A DNA stretch of 64,000 bases from Phlebotomus papatasi. Its lineage: Eukaryota; Arthropoda; Insecta; Diptera; Psychodidae. The DNA is taken from positions 41,106,001 to 41,170,000 of the forward strand of contig NC_077222.1 of assembly GCF_024763615.1 (NCBI RefSeq). Reading direction: 5' to 3'. The notes under the pieces are model-generated. The model had not been told where the DNA came from. It saw only the letters and a program-made list of their open reading frames with translations, and made no database searches. The position numbers were made by a program, and so were the translations under genes. Every line of letters begins with the position of its first letter. Position 1 is the stretch's first letter. Positions 1 through 12,313 of this stretch are shown here, piece after piece.

Positions 1-418
1 ATGATGTAGGAAGATCATTTTCGATTATTTCAATCAATCATGCTATTTCCTAAATAGTAAATACTTTGTTTCATTTGAAAAATCAATAAAAACTGAGAAT
101 TAATTAAAATTTATCAATCAATCTTAACTGGAAATTCTTTTGAAACAACTTTAAAGCATTTTCTTGTTTCGCACTCTGCAACCTTATCACTTTTCTGCTA
201 GTCAATAAAATGTGTTAATACCTCTCCTTCAACAACTAACCAGCTTTGAACTATCTAATACTTTCACACCTGTCATTAACAACACTTTGGCCTATGAAGA
301 GGCCACTACTTTTGAGTGTCATCAAAATTATGTGTGCGTTTTGAAATGCATACACAAAAATTTTTCCATTTCAGAGAGAAAAAAAATCATTGGTAAAGAG
401 AAATGAGCATGGACTTAC
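1..418. other. Intron sequence, no feature seen
   Basis: AT-rich sequence following the donor of exon B of the minus-strand gene. I see no further exon, RNA or repeat before the window edge. Confidence 0.4.
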
Positions 419-895
419 GTAAATGGATTTTGTGATAATTGGAAAACATTCAAATCACACGGCAACTCCTTCGCAAACGAATTGATCTCTTTCAAGAGAG
501 ATTCCAAGTCAAGATTGTATGGCGTGTTTCGATTGTAATAATTCAGCTTCTCCAAATTGCACTGCAAGACAAAGAAAATTTAGAAAAAAAAACGCCAAGC
601 AGAGTTAGTTATTTCAGTTGTTTTTTTTTTTTTTTAAAGAAATTTGATATGATTTTCTTTGAAATTATCATATTTTGCAATTGATACTTACTTCAATTTG
701 GTCTTTGTTGGATTTGAGCGTTTCCTGGGCCTTTTGAATGATCTTAAGATTCTCTTTGAATCGATCAATCACCTTCTTCACCAGCTGCGACTCCAATAGC
801 TGGAGATGGCCATGGAGGTCAATGAAATAGTTGGAAATCTCATCGATTGTGTCTTGGGCAAATGTCTTTTCTGTCTGCAGTGTCGAATTGCAGGT
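419..895 (-). CDS. Two internal exons of a coiled-coil (TRIM/RBCC-like) protein, partial
   Basis: Read on the minus strand, exon A is 895-692 (204 nt, open in phase 0). It is preceded by a CTCTTACAG acceptor and followed by a GTAAGT donor. Exon B is 561-419 (143 nt), with a CTTGCAG acceptor and a GTAAGT donor, and the frame runs on without a stop. Exon A begins TCNSTLQTEKTFAQ, contains DEISNYFIDLHGHLQLLESQ, and is rich in heptad-like L/I/K/E/Q. Exon B begins CNLEKLNYYNRNTPYNL and ends near FQLSQNPF. The pattern resembles the B-box C-terminal coiled coil of TRIM/RBCC ubiquitin ligases, but no RING or B-box is visible, so the family is an inference. The gene continues past the left edge, and exon A needs an upstream exon. 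Splice sites and two consecutive open exons make coding status fairly secure. Confidence 0.72.
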
Positions 896-3204
896 CTGTA
901 AGAGTCACAAATAAATCACTGAATTAGTTCAATTTTACAATTCCTTTTCTCAAACTCTATCCATTGAGTTTATTGGTATATCGCTGTAAAATTTCAATTA
1001 AAACGCTTCAATAGACTACAATTATTTCCATCTCTCACACATCGAACATTTCCAATGGAAATGGCAACTTGGTTTTTTCTTTATATTTTTTTTTTATTTC
1101 AAGTAAATACGATTAAAGGTTTGATATTTTTTATTATTCATGTTTAGCTTTATTTCTTGCAATTAATAATTGTTTTAATAATCCTGCACAATTCATTTAA
1201 GTATAAAACGATTACTGACAGCATAAAATGGGAATTTTTCTGCGAAGCAGAATGGGTCAAAACGATCAAAATTAATAGGAGTTGGTCAAACCTTTCGCCA
1301 GAGATGGTACGGGGACCATTTTGTAGGTATTGGTTTTATGAATTACAGAGACACAAACCAAAAAGAACTGTTAATATTTAGAATTCCTTTTGAATATTTT
1401 TTAGGACATTAATTTTTCAGTTCAGCTTTATAATTCCCAGAAATAAGTCCCGGTTGAATTACCAAATCGAAAAAACACTACTTACTATAAACTATTTACT
1501 AAATTTACGTAAGTACTGTGAAATAATTTAGACTAGAAGCCGAAGTATTGGGGAATACTATAGCTTCGATCGAGAACTCCTGATTAATTGGTCGAGTAAG
1601 TTACGACAATTCGTAACTTATGAGATGATAATGTCTGATGATAATTATAAACTTTGCCAGAATATAATAATATTTTATATGATATATACTTTCACTTAAT
1701 AAAATTTATCAAATTTAGTTTTTCTGGTTATATTGGTCAAGACTCTGATTCTGAAGTCTAGTGAGAATTGTCATATGAGAATTAGAAATTATTATCGGGA
1801 ATAACACTTTTATCTGAATGAATTTTCGGTCTAATGAATTGTAGCAGATAGTGAACAGAAAAATAGAACTTTCTTGATTGTTTCTCTGTAATTCCTTATG
1901 AATTTCGAGGATTGATATCCTCTTTATCAGGTTTCGAATTTGGAGAGAAAATCAAGTACAGGCGGAAAGATTTGCTACTGCACTGCACTTGGACTTAATC
2001 ACACTTGTTCTTTGAGTTCATCATTCAGCGGATTGACACAGTTTGACCGACTTATCTAGGACTACTGACATTGATGAATTAGGTAGGTTCCTAAGTGATT
2101 TACTCTCCATTATTCAAAATTAATTAAGTATATATTACTCGTGAGTTTCTCAATAAATTTGTTCATGGGACAATTCTCACATTGTGTACTGGATTCAACT
2201 TAGGTTGAAAAAATTAGTAAACTTCAACTTGTTATTTTCAGTTAACATTGGTTTTTTACTAAACAAAAATTAATAATATTGATATATAGTGATATATTTT
2301 TATAAAATTACTTCATAATGGTTGAGTTTAATTTTTATTTAACAACTAAATAATATTGACGGGAAAGTGATTAGCTTCCGCATACGTCAGCCTTTGAATA
2401 AATGATTTTTTTCTGTTTTTTTTCGAAGCAAAAATGTTATTTTATTGATGACTACTTCTAATGATTAATAAATAATTGTACTGATGAATCCATAAAAATT
2501 GCTATATCCAAAGGCTGGCGAGTTCGGAAAACCAATTTATTTTTGTCTTGTGAAAGTTTAATAAACCAAAAGCATTTGTAGTAGCTAAAATATTCTATTT
2601 TGGGCAGTAAAGAATTCCATTTTGGTTAGAAGAAAAAAAAAACGTTAGTTAGTCCGAAATGACCTTAAACTATCACGAAGATCTCGATATGTTTCATAAT
2701 TTTCTCCTTGTGAGCAATATTTCATTGTTTGTACAGTTTTTATTTGTTAATTTTATTCTTTTTTAAGTTTTGTAAAAGAAGTTTTGCCCCTATAAGGACT
2801 AGTAGGTCGCCGGGTTTTAAAAAATCTGTCTATTTTAGAGGACAAAACAACCTTCCATACGATAAAGACATGTTTTTTCACCAGTGACCTACTGGCTGGC
2901 TCTTAAAGGGTTAACTCAAATAAATAGTTAATTCTAATAATATTATTTTCCCTAACCCTTTAAGGCCGAAACACTTTTTATGTATCGAAAATCAACAATA
3001 AAAATTAAACAATAAATGAAAAGTCTTACATCTGACTTTAGAAAATCCAACAGAGTCTGATGCGGTGTATTTTCTGTCTTTACGAACGATAGGGACAACA
3101 ATAGCCCAAAAATTTAAGTAATTCTTCTGACAATACCAATGAATAATTATTTTCGCTCTAATGAAAAATATAAAGTATGTGTATTATAAGTTTTTATTCT
3201 CGAA

Positions 3205-3228
3205 AGGGTTTTTCTTAAGAAAAACCCT
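3205..3228. repeat. 24-bp perfect palindrome
   Basis: Each half reads AGGGTTTTTCTT and the 24 bases are exactly self-complementary. It lies 43 bp left of a MITE. No function can be assigned. Confidence 0.5.
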
Positions 3229-3271
3229 ACTTAACAATTATGTACAATCATTAGAAAAAAATAACTTTAGG

Positions 3272-4203
3272 TAGGGTAAGTGTACCAAGTTTCGGCATAG
3301 TTGCATGCAAGCGCCAAAGTCTCAAGTTTGAAATCGCTCCTTGGAAATTACAAGGAGCCAACTCAATCTTAGCCATTTTTCAGGAGACGGCATGAAAGAT
3401 TCAACTTTGTATAAATAATTATCTCAATTAAGTATGTTACTAAAAATAATTTAATTCTTTTCTATTTGTATGAGCATTATTATAAACATCGAAACATACA
3501 TATTTTTATCTTTCAAAATAAGTTTTTTTATGAGTTAGCTCTTTGTCATTCTAAATGATGCGCAAATTTTCATGAAATTAGAATGACATGGGATCAACTT
3601 GCTTGAGTTAGTCCCTTGTTTCACAAAAATTTGAACGATAAATCTATTTTGTGCCCCTTGACTTCAAACAAAACCGCGCAAGCAATCATAAAGAGTAAAA
3701 TTTTGAAAAACTTTTCTAATAACGAAATTTATTGACTCATATCATCTGAAATTTTATTAAATTCTTTGTCTGAGTGCATTAAAAACTCAAAATCGCCGAA
3801 AAGTGAGTTGGCCCCTTGTAATTTCCAAGGAGCGAAATGTAATATTTTTAATAAAAATTGATTTTTTTGCTACTTTTTTATAAGTAGTGTTGCTTGGAAG
3901 CTTGTAGACACTCTATCGTCTATATTTTCTCTAAATTCTTTCTTAATACATTTTAAAATGAATAAAAATGTAGACATAGCATTTGTTGCCTATACCGGCC
4001 ACCTTCAATCCCATAGTTCCTTGCCCTTCCGGAATTCTCCAATGTCTTTTTCAGATCATCTTGTTCGTAGAATCGACATTTTTTGTTATTTTTTGAGTTG
4101 TATAATATCTAGAGTTTGCAAAAACTAAAAATTCATGGAAATTCGAGTAACAAAAAAGGTGGCCGAAATTGCAAGCTGGCCGAAATTTGGCACACTTACC
4201 CTA
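3272..4203. mobile_element. TA-flanked MITE (family A, copy 1), interrupted by another MITE
   Basis: The ends are inverted repeats of about 25 bp: left TAGGGTAAGTGTACCAAGTT, right complement TAGGGTAAGTGTGCCAAATT. TA at both ends is the target-site pattern of Tc1/mariner-type MITEs. Without the 500-bp insertion and its 4-bp duplication it is 428 bp. It is clearly related along its length to the copy at 8955-9367 (shared ATAGTTGCATGCAAGCGCCA and other blocks). No transposase is encoded. Confidence 0.85.
3335..3834. mobile_element. 500-bp MITE nested inside family A copy 1
   Basis: It has near-perfect 29-bp terminal inverted repeats beginning CGCTCCTTGGAAATTACAAG. The flanks are AAAT on both sides (3331-3334 and 3835-3838), a 4-bp target-site duplication. 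The copy at 8955-9367 has the uninterrupted sequence (GTTTGAAATGCAATATTTTT), which proves the insertion. No protein is encoded. Confidence 0.88.
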
Positions 4204-5518
4204 AGTTAGGAAAAATTATTTTCTGTATGGGACACCGGTGTTCCAATAGTCCTTAAAGGGCTAAATTGCAATTAAATTAGTATAATTTACAATTTCCTTA
4301 AAAACTGTAATCTACTATATTACAACTTTAATGAAGGGTGCATTTGTCTCCTGGAAATTTGTTCAAAATCACTGATGTCAATTCTATTGCAAAAGGGCGA
4401 TATTAGGTTATAAAAAGCAGATTGAAGCAAAGTGTGAGATAATTTGTTGAAATTATTTAAGAAATCATAAACCACACAATATATCAAATAGCATGTTAGC
4501 TTGGTACAATCTTCAACCTCTGCTCAATCAGACATATTCTCCACATAAGAAATCCAACCCAGAACACATATTCAATTGAGATGGAATATTATTATGTATA
4601 TACCTGTAGTTTCAGTTTGAGACTATTTTGCCGTCTGATTTCATGAAATTGAACAACAATAATTTAAATTGTCACAATTACCTCTTGCAACAAATTAACT
4701 TCACAATATTACAACAATGTTATTAATTGAATGAGATCGCGTCAGTGTTTTCAAGTCATGCGATATTGATTCACAAATCAATCACTTATCAACGTCATCC
4801 ACCAGCCAGAAGATCAATGTGAGAAAATGATCGAGAAAAGTGAAAAAGGTACATAACATCATCGCAAGATCACTTCTTGCATCACTTTACCTAATCAACA
4901 TCCATTTGGAGAATGTTACACTAATCGTCGATCTTGGTGTAAAATTACCTCCATATCAATTCAGGAAAGTGTACGTACACACTTGTTTGACCATTAATTC
5001 GAACGCATTTAAAGATTAAAACAGGTGGGTGGTATTACTAGAGCATTCATCTAATTATTCTCCTTGTAGTCATAAATATAATATTGCTTCTTAATGGAGA
5101 TTAGACATGACTTTATTTAGACAAAATTCATAAACTTGTGTTTGCGTATCTTTGAAATAATGGGCAATACCTAAATTCAGTTTAGCCGTAGATGGAGATT
5201 GTAATACCTATAAGAGTGATTTTATACAAAGACAAAAAAACTCTGCGGGAATTTAATTGGAAGTCAATAAATTAACACGCCCATTAAGAAAGGTGATAAA
5301 AGTTCAGTAAAATTTGTATTTGAGTCTAATTTGAACATGTATAATGTTTGTTTTTTTACTAAAAACTTCGTATGTTCGATCAATGACTTTTTTTATATAA
5401 GAAAATTTACAAGAATAGACATGGAAATTCTTTTCTTTAACATTGCATAGTGTGTCGAATACTCAAATAGCTGAGTACCTAAAAAATATAACTACAAAAT
5501 ATTTAATTTTCAAATATA

Positions 5519-6429
5519 TAGGGAAGACTGGGGCAAAAAGTCACAAAACGGATATTTTATTTTTTTACAAGCTACTCGAGCGCTTCAAACATTTCTAATT
5601 AGCGCAGTTTTATAGGAAATTTACCGCTCTACAAGTTTGTGAAAGTAGTTTTCCTCTATTTTGTAAGGAAATACGTTTACCGAGCGGATTTCTATAAGGT
5701 AATTTTGGAATTCTCAAAAATGCTGGGGCAAATAGTACCAGACATTGGGTATTATCATATTTTGATTCGCTTCATTACGGGCTTCCGTAAATTTGAAAAA
5801 ATACCTAGAGGACATATTTCCATAGAAAATTTATTCATCTACGCCTTTGTAAAACTCCGTTTAATCTGCGAGAAAGGTGAAAAAACGAGAAAAGCACTTT
5901 TCAAGCTATTTTAGAAAGAAAAACACACAAAAGACTGCAAATCGTTTGACCAATACAAACAAAAACCGGCGAGACATGGTAATGACATTTCTTTTCGCCG
6001 TGAGACATCAGAAATTGCTTCGGTCTTTGTTACTTTTTGCTCTATACCTTTTGTTACTTTTTACCCCAAGTGGCCATTTTTAATAAAGAGTTCTAGAGAA
6101 AAGAATCTTTACAAAATGCTAAAACGGATAGCAGCTTCGTATTCAAAGAATCCAAATCATTTAGAAAATATTCACCAGTGCATCAATTTTGGAAAATAAG
6201 TACGTAATAATTGTTATCTTCTGGAAGGAAAATATTACAAAAATAGGGCTAAAAGTTTCGATATTTTTTATTTTCTAAATTCCTTGTTCGAATTTTAAGA
6301 AACTTACGGCATTGAAGAAGGTCTATGGAGGCTATCTATAGAAAAAAATTGAGCCGCTATCTTTTTTACCTTGGAAGATATTGAATTTTGAATTTTTTGA
6401 TTTGTGACTTTTTGCCCCAGTCTCCCCTA
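5519..6429. mobile_element. ~0.9 kb TA-flanked inverted-repeat element
   Basis: Terminal inverted repeats of 27 bp: left 5521-5547 contains GACTGGGGCAAAAAGTCACA; right 6401-6427 is its complement with one mismatch near the end. TA flanks both ends. Short internal variants (GCTGGGGCAAATAGT; TTACTTTTTACCCCA) suggest subterminal repeats. The reading frames inside look like chance. Confidence 0.8.
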
Positions 6430-7172
6430 ATTTCTTTTACCCTCTAAAAGAACTTATATTATCGCTTCTTTTACTTGATTTCTTTATTTTCCGAAAACTG
6501 TGGCAGTTTGGGTTCCTAGGCTTCTAATAAATTTCAAAATTATTAATGTCTTTTCCAAAAGACATTTAGTAAAATAACATGTTTTTAATAACAGAATAAG
6601 TTAAAATCGATTCAGACTAGTAAAAATTCAAATACCATTAAGATGAATTTTAATTTATCCCTCTCGATTGAGAAATGTTCATCTTACAGCTATTTTAACA
6701 AATGACCTTGAAAAACCTTTATAAAACAAGTCCAATGATCCTAATCTTATACAGAAGAAATATCCGCTTATAAATAATCTTCAAAACAAACATAAATTTG
6801 AAATCTCTGCTAAAAACGAACAGCACAGTAATTTTCAGCATAATGTATATGGATAAGCCTTAGGTCTGAAGCCCGTATTTAGGAACTGGGCAAAAGTCTC
6901 GGAATCCTAAATAACTATAATAAACAATTTCGGTGATTTTGCAAGATTTCATGAGTTCTAGTAAATTTTTCAAAAATTCTATATGATGGATTAGAGGACT
7001 CAAACCATATGACTAAAAATTTAATGTTTGGGGACTTTTGGTTTTTAGAACTAACTCGAACTCAAATAATTTTTTCGTTCGCTCTTTGTCAAGGGGGTAG
7101 TTCACTTTAATTCTTTTCTTCCGAGTGTTAGGCTCACTATTCACGGATTTTAGAGAGCTTTACTTACTGTTT

Positions 7173-7262
7173 TATGGCCTTTTTAGAGAAATTTATGTCA
7201 ATATTGAGCGTAGGGAATTTGCTCCAATATTGACATAAATGTCTCTAGTGTATAGAGGCCAT
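7173..7262. repeat. Short hairpin resembling a pre-miRNA or tiny MITE
   Basis: Arms 7185-7209 and 7221-7246 pair over about 25 bp with one mismatch and one bulge (ATTTATGTCAATATTG in the stem) around an 11-nt loop. An outer stem (ATGGCCT / AGGCCAT) extends the fold. A 90-nt size fits a microRNA precursor, but the abundance of small foldback elements here makes a MITE remnant as likely. Confidence 0.4.
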
Positions 7263-8629
7263 TAGTCTAATTAATCTTTTTATTCACTTTTCTCTTTTTC
7301 CGTTAATATTTTTAGTTTGGAAAAGAGGAGAAATCTATTTGTGTGAGAAGAATAAGTGTAATAATAATAATTTTGAATAATTCCTAATAATTTTGGTAGA
7401 ATCAAGAGGAGGTTAAATTCACACGATCAACTTATGAGGAGATTCTCTAAACATTCCCAATACCCACCTCCATCCCTCAATATTTTGGCCAGCTTTTTGG
7501 GCATATGGCACATTGTGCATTTGGTTCAGAAGTGGGATAATGCAAAACTGAATATAAACCCCTCTTTCTGTTCACTATTAATCACTGCTTTTGTTCTTAC
7601 AATAAATTCATCAAAACCTCTCATCTACCAACTGTCCCAAGAAACAATTAATCATCCTACAACATCATAAAAGCCTCATCATTTGAATATACAAATTAAT
7701 TTATTGTCATATTCAAATAGTGTCTCTCATGAAGATTCTTGACATTTGTATTGCCTCAAATAGTACTAAGAAATGAAATAGGAATATTTTGAGGTGTTAT
7801 TAATTAAAAAAAACCACCGTTCCACATGCATAGTAATGAAGGATGTGGCGACTCAAATGGAATTCTTCGTGCAATAATTAGTGTGTTTGTCAATTTTGCA
7901 AAAGAGGCTCTCCACTTGGTAACACGTTGTGATATTCTCCAATGAATTTTTCATCTGAAAATCAACATTTTCCACAACATCAGATGAGAGAGATGGAGCT
8001 TTTGACAGAATTGAGATATTAAAATGGTTGCAATGCTTGAAGTTGTTAATCACCAAAGAGGACTTTAAAAGTAGCTGAGGTCAACTCTTCAGTTCTTACC
8101 CAAACGAGATGTTTACGGTGACAGTCTCTCAATTCACTGCTGAGATAACATTTTCGCTTTTAGAGCTTTTGATCTCAGCAGCATCTTATGTTCTCTGCAC
8201 CTATTCAATTCTATTTTGATCTCCATACTCACAGACTCTCCTCAATTTCTATACTCCCCAGTGTGACTAGTAACAACAGTCAAGCACGCGATTACTTATA
8301 TTGGAGGAATACAGACAGATTTCTTAAATCGTATTTGTTGAGTGCTTGATTAAAAAAAAAACGTAGTTCTAATCAAAAAAACGAAAACATACATTAATAC
8401 GATATAGGTAAGACGAAATACGATATGCACAAAATAGTACAAATTTTATAGATATATATAGATTAGAAATTTTATAGGAAGTTTAGAAATACAATTTAAT
8501 TAAAATTAGAGTACGTAGTCTTAATAGTCCACCGTCGCCTTGTGGCCGACCCAAACTACTCTAAAAAAAAGTGTTGCGAAACGAACAAACGGATTTTGTT
8601 TAAAATTTCTCAAAAAAGATATTATTTAT

Positions 8630-8790
8630 CGATTTGACAAAACTTTTTCTTACATTTTATATTGAAAAATATTCTTTTGACAAACTTTTAACAAGATCCA
8701 ATTGGCCGCCGATCTGACAAAACTTTTTCATATTCTGTATGGAAGAATATCCTTTTAACAAACCTTTCTTGTTAATTTGGCAAGATTTTT
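8630..8790. repeat. Two-unit tandem duplication, ~81-bp period
   Basis: The block starting GATTTGACAAAACTTTTTC near 8632 recurs as GATCTGACAAAACTTTTTC near 8713. Matching AGAATATCCTTTTAACAAAC-like continuations are diverged between the two units. Confidence 0.55.
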
Positions 8791-8954
8791 TGCCAGAATA
8801 GGCAACTTTACGTCCATATTTGGTATTGCACAGTTTTCCCTAATAAGCTAAATATTGATGAAAATTTCTTAGTGTGTCGTGTCGAGGCCCAAATCCAGAA
8901 CAAAACTTTGGAAAAGCTGCTTCAAAATTTTTGATGCAAATCATATTTTTGACA

Positions 8955-9367
8955 TAGGGTAAATGTGCCAAATTTCGGAATAGTTGCATGCAAGCGCCAA
9001 AGTCTCAAGTTTGAAATGCAATATTTTTAATACAAATTGATTTTTTTATTCCTTCTTCTTAAGGAGCGTTGTTTGGAACCTTCTAGACTGTTTATCGTCT
9101 TTATTTACTGTAAAATCGTTCTTAATACATTTTAAAATGAATAAAAATGTAAACATAGCTTTGGTGTCCTATTTCGGCCACCTTCATTGTCATAGTTCCT
9201 TGCCCTTCGGGAATTCTTCCAATGTCTTTTTCACGTCATCTTATTTGTCAGAGCTACATTTTTTGTTATTCTTTAGCATTGTATAATCTCTAGAGTGTGT
9301 AAAAACTAAAAATTTATAGAAATTCAAGGAACAAAAAAGGTGGCCGGAATTTGGCACACTTACCCTA
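8955..9367. mobile_element. TA-flanked MITE (family A, copy 2, uninterrupted)
   Basis: The ends are TAGGGTAAATGTGCCAAATT and its near-complement at 9343-9367, with TA at both tips. The sequence is collinear with 3272-4203 minus the nested element, so it serves as the empty-site reference. It is 413 bp with no gene. Confidence 0.87.
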
Positions 9368-9572
9368 ATCCATTGTGTTAACGCATAATCTCTAATAGGA
9401 TAGCTAATTTTATTCAACGAAATTATGTTAGTAAAAATTGTAGGATACAATGGGATAATTTTTAATCTTTTGGGAGTTGGAATTTTAAGACTTTTCCTCA
9501 CTGTTTTAGACAAGGAATAAAACAAATCCTGAAATACCCTTGAATGTAATACATGTACTTCTTCGGGTCCCG

Positions 9573-9843
9573 GTCAAAATCCCGAACGCCAAAATCCCGA
9601 ACGCCAAAATCCCGAAAGCCAAAATCCCGAATGGGCCAAAATCCCGAAAGCCAAAATCCCTAATTCTTAAAAGTGTCACAGCTAATCCCACGATTGTACC
9701 CGCGCTTGCTGGAGGCAAAGGGAAATCTTCTGTGTCTTAGAAAATTACTCTAAACATTTTCCTCTATATAATTTCATCTCCTTCAGGATTTTGAAAATTC
9801 GGGATTTTGGCTTTCGGGATTTTGGTCTTTTCGGGATTTTGGC
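9573..9843. repeat. Inverted arrays of a 15-bp unit
   Basis: The left array (9573-9661) has about six copies of CCAAAATCCCGAA with 2-4 bp joints. The right array (9798-9843) has three copies in the opposite orientation (TTCGGGATTTTGG). About 135 bp of unrelated sequence lies between. This looks like the subterminal repeats of a small inverted-repeat transposon whose exact ends I cannot place. Confidence 0.7.
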
Positions 9844-11083
9844 TGCCACCGACTCTTTCGTGGTTTTCTTTTTGTTTGTGCCAATGTGGAACAGTGAGGG
9901 AATGTCAAAATTCCAAATTAGAAATGATTCCAAATTACCCCATTGTATCATACTCCTTTAAGAAAATATAAAAAAAGTCTGATATTTCTAGAATATTGTG
10001 ATTATGTCCAATTGTTATTCATTTTAGAAAAAAAATCTTTAATTTATATTAATGAGATGAAAGGTTTCCTTGGCGAATATCAAAGTGCTTATCAAGAAAA
10101 ATGTATACAAAAATTTCTTATTTTATTCATTCTTAAGCATATTGAAATGGACTGACTGTAAAGGGAGTACTGTTGTACAAAAAAAAAAAGCATAGTGCGA
10201 GGTACATATTTAATTCAGAGTACTTTTACTACATAATTCCTATAAGTAAAATTTTTAATAGTAGAAAGTGATTAAGTACTTTGGTTTTATGAATTAAAAA
10301 AAACTACCAACCAGGTGTGAACAACCTTATTGCACTTTAATGGTTAGAATAACCAATGACTGAACTTTCTCTTAATTTATGTTTGTTAAGTTACAAAGCG
10401 GTATCCAAAGAATATAATAAGTCGTAATTGGTTTTCAATTTGAACAATTCTAATTGGTTTGACCAGAGTAAATTTTTCTGTATACAAGCCAAACGAGAAG
10501 TTACTACAGCTGTAGCTGTATAGTGTGAGAAAAATCCAAGCCCCCGAAAGTAGAAATTCCTGACGCTTTTTCAAATTAAGCAAAATCTAGCAATTCCAGC
10601 ATTGATCTGAGAGTTAAGGCGTGATCGAGCTATAAAATGCGACTCTCAATTCTTATGCATGTTGTATTTGTATGTATGGAAAACTGTCCAAGCCTAAGGT
10701 ATGCCCCTCTTTTTTTTTACGACAAACTCTCTGCTCCCCACCACCCCAATTGCTGAACAAAAAGTTTTCGATCTCGAAAAATACAGTCTCTTTAGCTTTT
10801 TTGGTTTCCACTTTTTTTTCCTTTACTTCTCTCCATCAACATCAATTGAGTCTAAAACTGCAAATTCTCTCTTGGGTGCAACTCTGTTGAGCTCTTGTAT
10901 CTTTTACCTCGCTCTCTCACTCCCGCACCATCTCACACAAAACAAGGTGGGTTTTGCAGATGTAAGTAAAGTCTTAGGGCTAAATTGCCACTGATTGGCC
11001 ATACCCCACTTTCTGGCCACATGAGTGAAATAGATGATATTGGAATATGAAGCCTATCATTTTGGAATAACCTGCATTAGGCT

Positions 11084-11275
11084 AAAATTTTAAATTCCGG
11101 ACAAGGCAGATTACCGGACGTATCATTTTGGAAGTTCGGATTTTGATAATCGAGTAAAAATTTGGTAATAATGCCACTCTAGATTATCTGATTTTTATAA
11201 TAAAATTTAAGGAGAGGCGTTTCGACTCTAAAATAGTTTGTCCGGAATTTCGCCCTGCCCGGAATTACAAAATTT
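11084..11275. mobile_element. ~190-bp MITE with imperfect inverted ends
   Basis: Left end AAATTTTAAATTCCGGACAA pairs imperfectly with the right end, whose complement is AAATTTTGTAATTCCGGGCA. A second TCCGGAC motif lies inward on each side. There is no coding content. Confidence 0.6.
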
Positions 11276-11750
11276 ACTTGATTCAAACAATTTTTCACAC
11301 ATTTCGAATCTTTCGAATTAAAAATGTAAGCCCTGATTGGGGCTCACTTAAATAATATTACAAATTTATAGAGGAAAAAATGAGGAACTGAGGTTTCCAT
11401 CTTTATTTCAACTTCCTGAGAGTGAACTGTCCACGGCTACTAATGCTCACTCACTGAAGTACTGATATTAATTGCCATAAGCAACAAGAACACAACATAA
11501 CGACTTTCAACAGGCGCCTTGGGATGGTAAGGTTTGGGCGTGTGAAAGGAATAAATGATTTGGAGTGGTTGGATGCAGCCGTTGACAGGGTTGACATGCG
11601 TCGAATAGGCCGTACGGTCTACAAAAATTGTTTTAAGAGTTTTAGGGTTGAATCATTAATCGTTGAATTGTTACTATTACTTTTTAGCTGCCTTAGCTAA
11701 ATAGAATTTTATCTAAAATAATAAGGGGAGATTATATATACTCCCATATA

Positions 11751-11950
11751 AGGGGAGATTGAGCTACATTGTTAAACGATTTTTCGCATATCTCTGAAGC
11801 AAACTGGGCTTTAGAGTAATGTAATTTAGATAGACAAAATAATACTGGATTTAAATTAAATTATAGTAAGGCCCAGCTTTATTTAGAAATATAAGAAAAA
11901 ATTGAATTTCAATGTAGCTGCTGCTCTGCTCAAAGTAGGCCCACCTCCCC
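11751..11950. mobile_element. Probable degraded MITE
   Basis: GGGGAGATTGAGCTACATTG at the left is answered at the right by CAATGTAGC and CCACCTCCCC in inverted orientation, with a small insertion between the two blocks. The ends are uncertain. Confidence 0.4.
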
Positions 11951-12104
11951 CTAATAGCAACTGTTTTATGAATGTTTCATCCAATTTCCGCACTAGAAAG
12001 AATTTGAATCGTTAGATAAGAGTCAAGTGGCCAATAAGTGGATATTTTTGGAAGGAAAGATAGATTTCTTTTGGTAAGTTAGCAAAAATCTGTCGAAAAT
12101 TGAA

Positions 12105-12313
12105 GGGGTATTCTGTAACATATGACAATTTTCATGATAAAAGTCAGGAACAGAACAACTCTAAGGACAGTGAGCATCGAATAATCATTGTAAAGAGCTT
12201 TTGTAGTTTTTGCAACTTATTATGAATCGGATTTGCGATTAGTTCTTCCGAATTTGCCACATAAAAAAATAAATTTGTCGTATGACATTGTCATTACAGT
12301 TACAGAATTCCCC
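12105..12313. mobile_element. MITE family B, copy 1
   Basis: The left end GGGGTATTCTGTAACATATG pairs with the right end (complement AGGGGAATTCTGTAACTGTA). The TGTAAC/ATGACAAT pattern is shared with the copy at 25680-25856. About 209 bp, non-coding. Confidence 0.7.

Noticed and set aside
5639..6083. Two plus-strand frames of 91 and 68 codons
   Set aside because: They lie wholly inside an inverted-repeat element and include its subterminal repeat; no domain.
7853..8056. Minus-strand frame with Cys spacing (CYQVESLFCKIDKHTNYC) suggestive of a B-box exon
   Set aside because: The acceptor is plausible (TTTTCAG), but there is no good donor, a stop follows soon and the second zinc ligand is missing.
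9540..9740. Repetitive proteins with KIPNAK-like units on both strands
   Set aside because: They are translations of the CCAAAATCCCGAA DNA repeat, not genes.
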